From positions 192,155 to 256,154 of the forward strand of contig MU004200.1 of the NCBI GenBank assembly GCA_010093605.1: a stretch of DNA of 64,000 nucleotides. Direction: 5' to 3'. Below are positions 59,922 through 64,000 of this stretch, piece by piece (the stretch's first letter is position 1; each line of letters opens with the position of its first letter). Origin of the DNA: Lophium mytilinum. Lineage: Eukaryota; Ascomycota; Dothideomycetes; Mytilinidiales; Mytilinidiaceae. Made by a program: the position numbers and the translations under genes. A model generated the notes under the pieces. It had not been told where the DNA came from. It saw only the letters and a list, made by a program, of their open reading frames with translations, and made no database searches.

Positions 59922-61426
59922 ATGGGCCTAGGCACGCTCGTCATTGCTGCTCTAGCATTAGCTTTCTCCAGGACCAGCGCGTCAACTCTTTACGTCGCCT
60001 CATATGGCGGTACGGTCTCTACCCTCTCCTTGACTGGCAATACTCTCGTCAACATATCTGTCAACACCAATTGCGGATCAGCTTCAAATCATGCCCCAAC
60101 ATGGCTAGAGCTAGACAAAGCGAACAAAGTTCTATACTGTCTTGGTGAAGAAGGCTCGATCAACTCGTTCAAGACGTCTGCGGATGGAATCTTGTCTCTG
60201 ATCGATCAAAAGGCCACTATCAAGGGACCCGTCAGCAGTATCTTCTTCAATAATAACAACGATATTGCACTTGCTCATTAGTGAGTTTGATACCATCCTC
60301 TTTTTTAATTGTCTACGAGGACATACGTCTGTCTTCTGTTGATTGCTGGGAAGCGTTGTCTATGGTAGTCTGGAGAGGTGTTTTGTCCTTCGAAAAGATA
60401 GACGTGTTGTGGAAATGTGTGAGAGCGTGTGCATAGGCTTCTGGTAAGCCGTCGCCTATTAGAAAGACTAATCCGTCGCGTCTCGATACCGTCTACTCTA
60501 AATCTCAACTTATAACTTCCGAGAATAGACACTGACAGCAATAGTGATGGGTCCTCGATCTCCACATGGTCCAAAACCCCCAGCGGCGCCATTGCCCCAA
60601 TCCAAAACATTACCTTCACCCTCGCCACACCTGGCCCTAACCCCGACCGCCAAGCGGCTCCCTACGAGCACGAAGCCATCCTCGACCCAACAGGCCAATT
60701 CCTGCTCTTCCCCGACCTCGGCGCCGACCTCGTCCGCGTCTTCTCCTTCGACCCCTCAACCTCCCTCCTCTCAGCCCAAGACCCTCTAAAGGCCGCACCA
60801 GGCTCAGGCCCACGCCACGCCGTCTTCTGGTCGCCCAAGACGCCGTACACGCAAGGCAAACCCCTCTTCTTCTTCCTAATCGCCGAACTCTCAAACACCA
60901 TCACGAGCTACGCGGTCACATACCCCAAGTCCGGCGGCCTAGTATTCACAGAGGTGCAGACAGTAACCGTATTCGGCGACAAGCCCGTACCTAGCACTGC
61001 CGCAGCCGCTGAAATTGTTGTCTCCGTAGGTCAAGTCAACTACTCTTCAATGAATCAAATCGATTGCATTGCTAACCAGATGCAAAGCCTGACAAGAAGT
61101 TCATCCTCAACTCGAACCGCATGGATTACTCCTTCACGACTGCAAACCCCGATCCCACTAACAGTACTGAGATCGTGTCTGACTCTATTACTGTGTGGAA
61201 ACCGAATGCCAACGGTACTCTGGAGTTTGTGCAGCTTGCGCCGGCTGGTGGAACCGGCCCGCGCCACTTCAGCTTGAACGCGGTTGGTGATATTGTGAGT
61301 GTTGGATTGCAGTTGAGCGAGAACGTGGCCATTATCAAGAGAGACGTGAAGACGGGTAAGTTGGGGGATATCGTTGCGAATCTAGCGGGTGGTGGGCCTA
61401 TTACGAATGTGATCTGGGATCAGTGA
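59922..61426 (+). CDS. Secreted lactonase-family seven-bladed beta-propeller
   Basis: Exons 59922-60280, 60539-61029 and 61080-61426 encode 398 aa. The start M-G-L-G-T-L-V-I-A-A-L-A-L-A gives a signal peptide ending near S-A-S; an upstream in-frame extension is non-ATG and less typical. The Lactonase (6-phosphogluconolactonase/YbhE-like) signs are L-Y-V-A-S-Y-G-G-T-V, N-H-A-P-T-W-L, G-P-R-H-A-V-F, F-I-L-N-S-N-R and G-G-T-G-P-R-H-F-S-L-N. Fungal secreted members include carboxymuconate-lactonizing-like enzymes of unknown substrate. The first intron (258 bp) is five times the local norm. Several N-x-S/T sites are present. Confidence 0.85.
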
Positions 61427-61736
61427 TACTCTTGAAAACAGTGCTGTTCTTGAAAGCCCCCCATGGGTCAAGTCTGCTGGATTTTAGAGAGAATGGTGTG
61501 CGGCTCATTCTTGCAGCTGGCACAACTAGCTACTTCAACTGTATATATCATGACCAATTCTACCATATTTAGAAAGATTCCTGAGTTGGTAGTCGATGTG
61601 AAGATTTTTGCTCTATTGTCGCAATCATTGCTATGCTAATTGCCTGTCAGAAGCCGCCTTCTAATGTATTTACTCGCTCCAAACGCCGTGCCACCTTACC
61701 GTCCATGAACCGGAAGGACGCACACAATCAGGTCCA

Positions 61737-63317
61737 CTAACCCTTCAACCCTCCATCCCACTTCGAATCCTCCACAGCCCACTTGACCGCATCCCACACG
61801 TCACCCACCTCCTTGTTCGGCTTCCACGCCGGCGTCTGACCCTCGACATGCACCCCCGTCCTAACCAAGATACTAGCCCAATCCGTGCCCAGCGGGCTCT
61901 CATACGAGTTCCCGCCCCTGATATCACTCTCCGGATTGTCGCCAACCATATACACCTTCCTCAGTGCACCCGCGTCCTGCCCGCCGAACAAGTCCTTTCG
62001 GTGCGCCACAAGCCTCTTCTCAGCAAACTCGTACGTCTGCCGAAACGGCTTCCCAATCACAGTCTTCTGAAACTCCACCCCGGCTCTCGACCCGCCCGTC
62101 AGCGCCGCCCACACGCCCTCGAAAGCTTCGCGGAACCCGCCCTGGCCCAGTCGCGGGAGGTGGTACTTGGCGGCCCATACGAGGTCTGGGTTCGAGAAGA
62201 AGACCGGGGGCTGACCGTCCTGCTGGTATCCGTGGTTTGGGAGCTTCGGGTCGTTGTTCTTCGGGGAGAGGGTGCCGAAGATGCCGGCGCGGCTGAGGAG
62301 CAGGTCCTTCAGGATTGTGATGTCGAGGCCCCAGTCACGGGGGTCGTTGTAGACGAAGACGGCGTCGATCCGGAGGGACTGTGCGGGGTCGGTGGGGTTG
62401 ATGGATTGGGGAAGTGGGCGCGAGAAGGGGGCGTAGACGGGGAGAAATTGGGAGGAAAAGGGCCAGATTTCGGGATGGGCCGTGAGGATGTCGCCGGGGG
62501 TTACGACGGTTTGGAAGCCGTATCTGGGCTACAGTTAGATTTGCGGTTGGGAATTGAGGCCGTGGCAGGCAGAGCGTGAAGAAAGTGGCGCTCTCATCAA
62601 GCAGTCTATCTCTTTTGCACCTGTCTGCCACTGCTTGAAGTGCTTTAACGAGTTTCCTAATAACCCAAGTCGAAGAGCTTCGGTCTCAATCGGATTCTTG
62701 AAAATGCATTGAAGCACCCCAAGCAGTGCCACACACGCGTACAACACGACCGCAGCTTGTTCAACATAAGAGCGCCACTTTTTCATGCTCCGTGTGAGTG
62801 GGAAGCATACTTTTCTGCCACTCGTCTGCAATTGTCCTGGTCCCCGCCCATAACTAGGACGGTCTTCTCCTTATATTCGTCCATATCGGCGAATGGGGTA
62901 TGGCTCTGCACGAACATGGTGGTATCCAGAAGAACCTCAAGCTTGTTGCTGAGCTCTTCTACCCGTTCGGACTCGTGCTTCCCGCCGCCATTTGTGAGGA
63001 GGATGAAAGGTATACACTGCGATTGGAGATAGGATAGGGTCTTATGTGCGCGAGGAAGAGGATCGGAGCTGCGAACGAGGACGCCATCAATGCTACATAT
63101 CACGTTAGTTGGAGCAGCCTAGCTAGAGAGGACGGCTTGCCCACTCGAACGCGAACGCAAAGTCGGGGACTCGTGGGGAGGTGGATAAGGTCTGGAGAGC
63201 GCGGCGCGAAGAATGGCAAATGCTGCTGCATCGTTGAGGCGGCCGGAGCGACAATGATAGTTGCTTTCGGCCTATTGCAAGCCGAAGCAAGCTGGCAATG
63301 GGTTTTGGTCCTGACAT
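61737..63317 (-). CDS. Mitochondrial HAD-superfamily IIA hydrolase (CECR5/YKR070W-like); MITE inside intron 2
   Basis: Exons 63145-63317, 62811-63092 and 61737-62523 encode 413 aa, and phases close exactly. The first ~45 residues are a Ser/Arg-rich presequence. HAD motif I is F-A-F-D-I-D-G-V, motif II L-L-T-N-G-G-G, then V-V-T-P-G-D-I, motif III I-G-K-P and motif IV G-D-N-P-E-S-D-I-R-G-G. The family (TIGR01456 type) is conserved from yeast to human, with an unclear substrate. Intron 2 is 287 bp because it contains a complete MITE (62571-62790); without it the intron would be about 67 bp, the normal size here. The first in-frame stop after the donor (TGA) is inside the MITE end, so accurate splicing is essential. 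Confidence 0.93.
62571..62790. mobile_element. MITE copy 3 (220 bp) within an intron of the HAD gene
   Basis: The ends are GAGCGTGAAGAAAGTGGCGCT on one side and, inverted, GAGCATGAAAAAGTGGCGCT on the other. The interior (CCACTGCTTGAAGTGCTTTA to GCATTGAAGCACC) is homologous to copy 1 in inverse orientation, at roughly two-thirds identity by eye. It is flanked on both sides by intron sequence that keeps the donor GTATGC and the CTAAC branch site. Flanking CGTGGCAG and CGTGTGAG could be a decayed 8-bp target duplication. Confidence 0.85.
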
Positions 63318-63554
63318 CGACGTTGTGTTGTGGGAGAGCTCTAGACACGAGGGGTGACTTTGGCGGACGAGGGACGGAGGTCGGAGAGTGGGGCTGCCTA
63401 GTTCTATTTATTTTATCATCCATCCACGGCATCTCCAGCTTCTTGTATCTGACATTTAGAAGTTATACGTGCCTTATCTTCCATTTAAAGACAATATAAT
63501 ATCACCAAGTCATCTTTTTTTGCGTCTCCACAATCGTCTTCAGGATATACAAGC
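63318..63554. promoter_or_regulatory. Bidirectional promoter HAD gene / Zn2Cys6 gene
   Basis: 237 bp lie between the divergent starts. No other feature is seen. Confidence 0.4.
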
Positions 63555-64000
63555 ATGACGGATACAAGTCCAGAGAGCTCCAACACCACAGATACGCTAC
63601 CTTCGACAAATGCCTCCATTACTGCTTCTTTGGAGGAGCTTACAGCTCGCCCTGTGATCAAAAGAGCTAGACCACAGTTGAGCTGCATACCATGTCGCCA
63701 AGGCAAGCTCAAATGCAATCGCCTTCACCCCATCTGTGACCAGTGCATCAAGCGGTCCAGGGAGGCATCGTGCTCCTACCTGCCGCCACCCACTCGGCAG
63801 AAGCAGACCCAGAACATGAAAGGGCGAATTAAGAACCTAGAGAGTCTAGTGGTCACTTTGATGAACAGTAAGGATACGCAGGAGGCTGTTCCAGATAGTG
63901 CGAGGGAGCAGAATGATCATTCCACATCTGTGGGCGAGCAGCTTTCTCAGACCTCTCTACCTAGGGACATCAATAGCCCCTCTCAACAAGACACCGATTC
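63555..64000 (+). CDS. Zn(II)2Cys6 transcription factor, 3'-partial
   Basis: The start is ATG at 63555 and the frame is open to the window end. The binuclear cluster has Cys at residues 44, 47, 54, 61, 64 and 73 (C-x2-C-x6-C-x6-C-x2-C-x8-C), with the basic R-Q-G-K-L-K-C-N typical of fungal GAL4-type DNA-binding domains. A linker and short coiled-coil-like stretch (K-G-R-I-K-N-L-E-S-L-V-V-T-L-M) follow, as in dimerising members. The effector (fungal_trans) region would lie beyond the window. The Ser/Thr-rich first 30 residues precede the cluster. Confidence 0.92.
   Translation, partial: MTDTSPESSNTTDTLPSTNASITASLEELTARPVIKRARPQLSCIPCRQGKLKCNRLHPICDQCIKRSREASCSYLPPPTRQKQTQNMKGRIKNLESLVVTLMNSKDTQEAVPDSAREQNDHSTSVGEQLSQTSLPRDINSPSQQDTD

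Noticed and set aside
59922-64000. Secondary-metabolite cluster (lactonase, HAD protein, Zn2Cys6 factor)
   Set aside because: No backbone enzyme is present, the HAD protein is a conserved mitochondrial gene and the mix looks like ordinary neighbours.

Overview
This is nuclear DNA of a filamentous ascomycete. Almost every gene is split by short introns of about 50-60 bp with GT(A/G)AG(T) donors and CTAAC-like branch sites. The gene content also fits: a HET-domain protein, a fungal rhodopsin-domain (PTH11-like) receptor, a Zn2Cys6 regulator, secreted GH92 and GH28 enzymes, and a fungal-type ATP sulfurylase with an APS-kinase-like tail. Dothideomycetes is plausible, but the sequence alone does not prove the class.

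Layout. 1-13.6 kb is an accessory-like stretch: the 3' part of an FAD/ALO-type sugar-lactone oxidase, a MITE, a HET gene broken by a 1-nt frameshift, a secreted GH92 mannosidase with a displaced C-terminus, a small-ORF locus and an exo-polygalacturonase. 14-27.3 kb holds a DCAF11-like WD40 protein, a five-exon Sec61-gamma gene (SSS1), a CPSF6-like RRM protein, a possible Pol III/SINE element, an unknown membrane protein, a tandem PARP-finger protein and a rhodopsin-domain protein. 27.3-30.6 kb is gene-poor and has a ~106-bp tandem array. 30.6-49.4 kb is dense in housekeeping genes, often in head-to-head pairs: VMA22/SURF1, CENP-T/CMS1, MRP2/UFL1-like, COQ4/SET methyltransferase; it also holds an alpha/beta hydrolase, an Arb2-domain protein and a mitochondrial membrane protein. 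51.7-55.7 kb carries two consecutive sulfate-assimilation genes, ATP sulfurylase (MET3) and PAPS reductase (MET16). 57-64 kb holds a membrane protein, a secreted lactonase-type propeller, a mitochondrial HAD-IIA protein with a MITE inside an intron, and the start of a Zn2Cys6 factor.

Main points of interest. (1) A 653-aa protein aligns by eye along its length with UFL1, the UFM1 E3 ligase, a pathway usually described as lost in most Dikarya. (2) Three diverged copies of one MITE family, one wholly inside an intron of a conserved gene. (3) A structured, possibly Pol III-transcribed element at 20.6-21.0 kb. (4) Four separate single-nucleotide reading-frame breaks (HET, GH92, SET, MET3). Because MET3 is a conserved metabolic gene and two breaks lie in or beside A-runs, residual assembly indels are a serious explanation. 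(5) Three GC-AG introns. I see no convincing biosynthetic cluster, CRISPR array or bacterial-type element.
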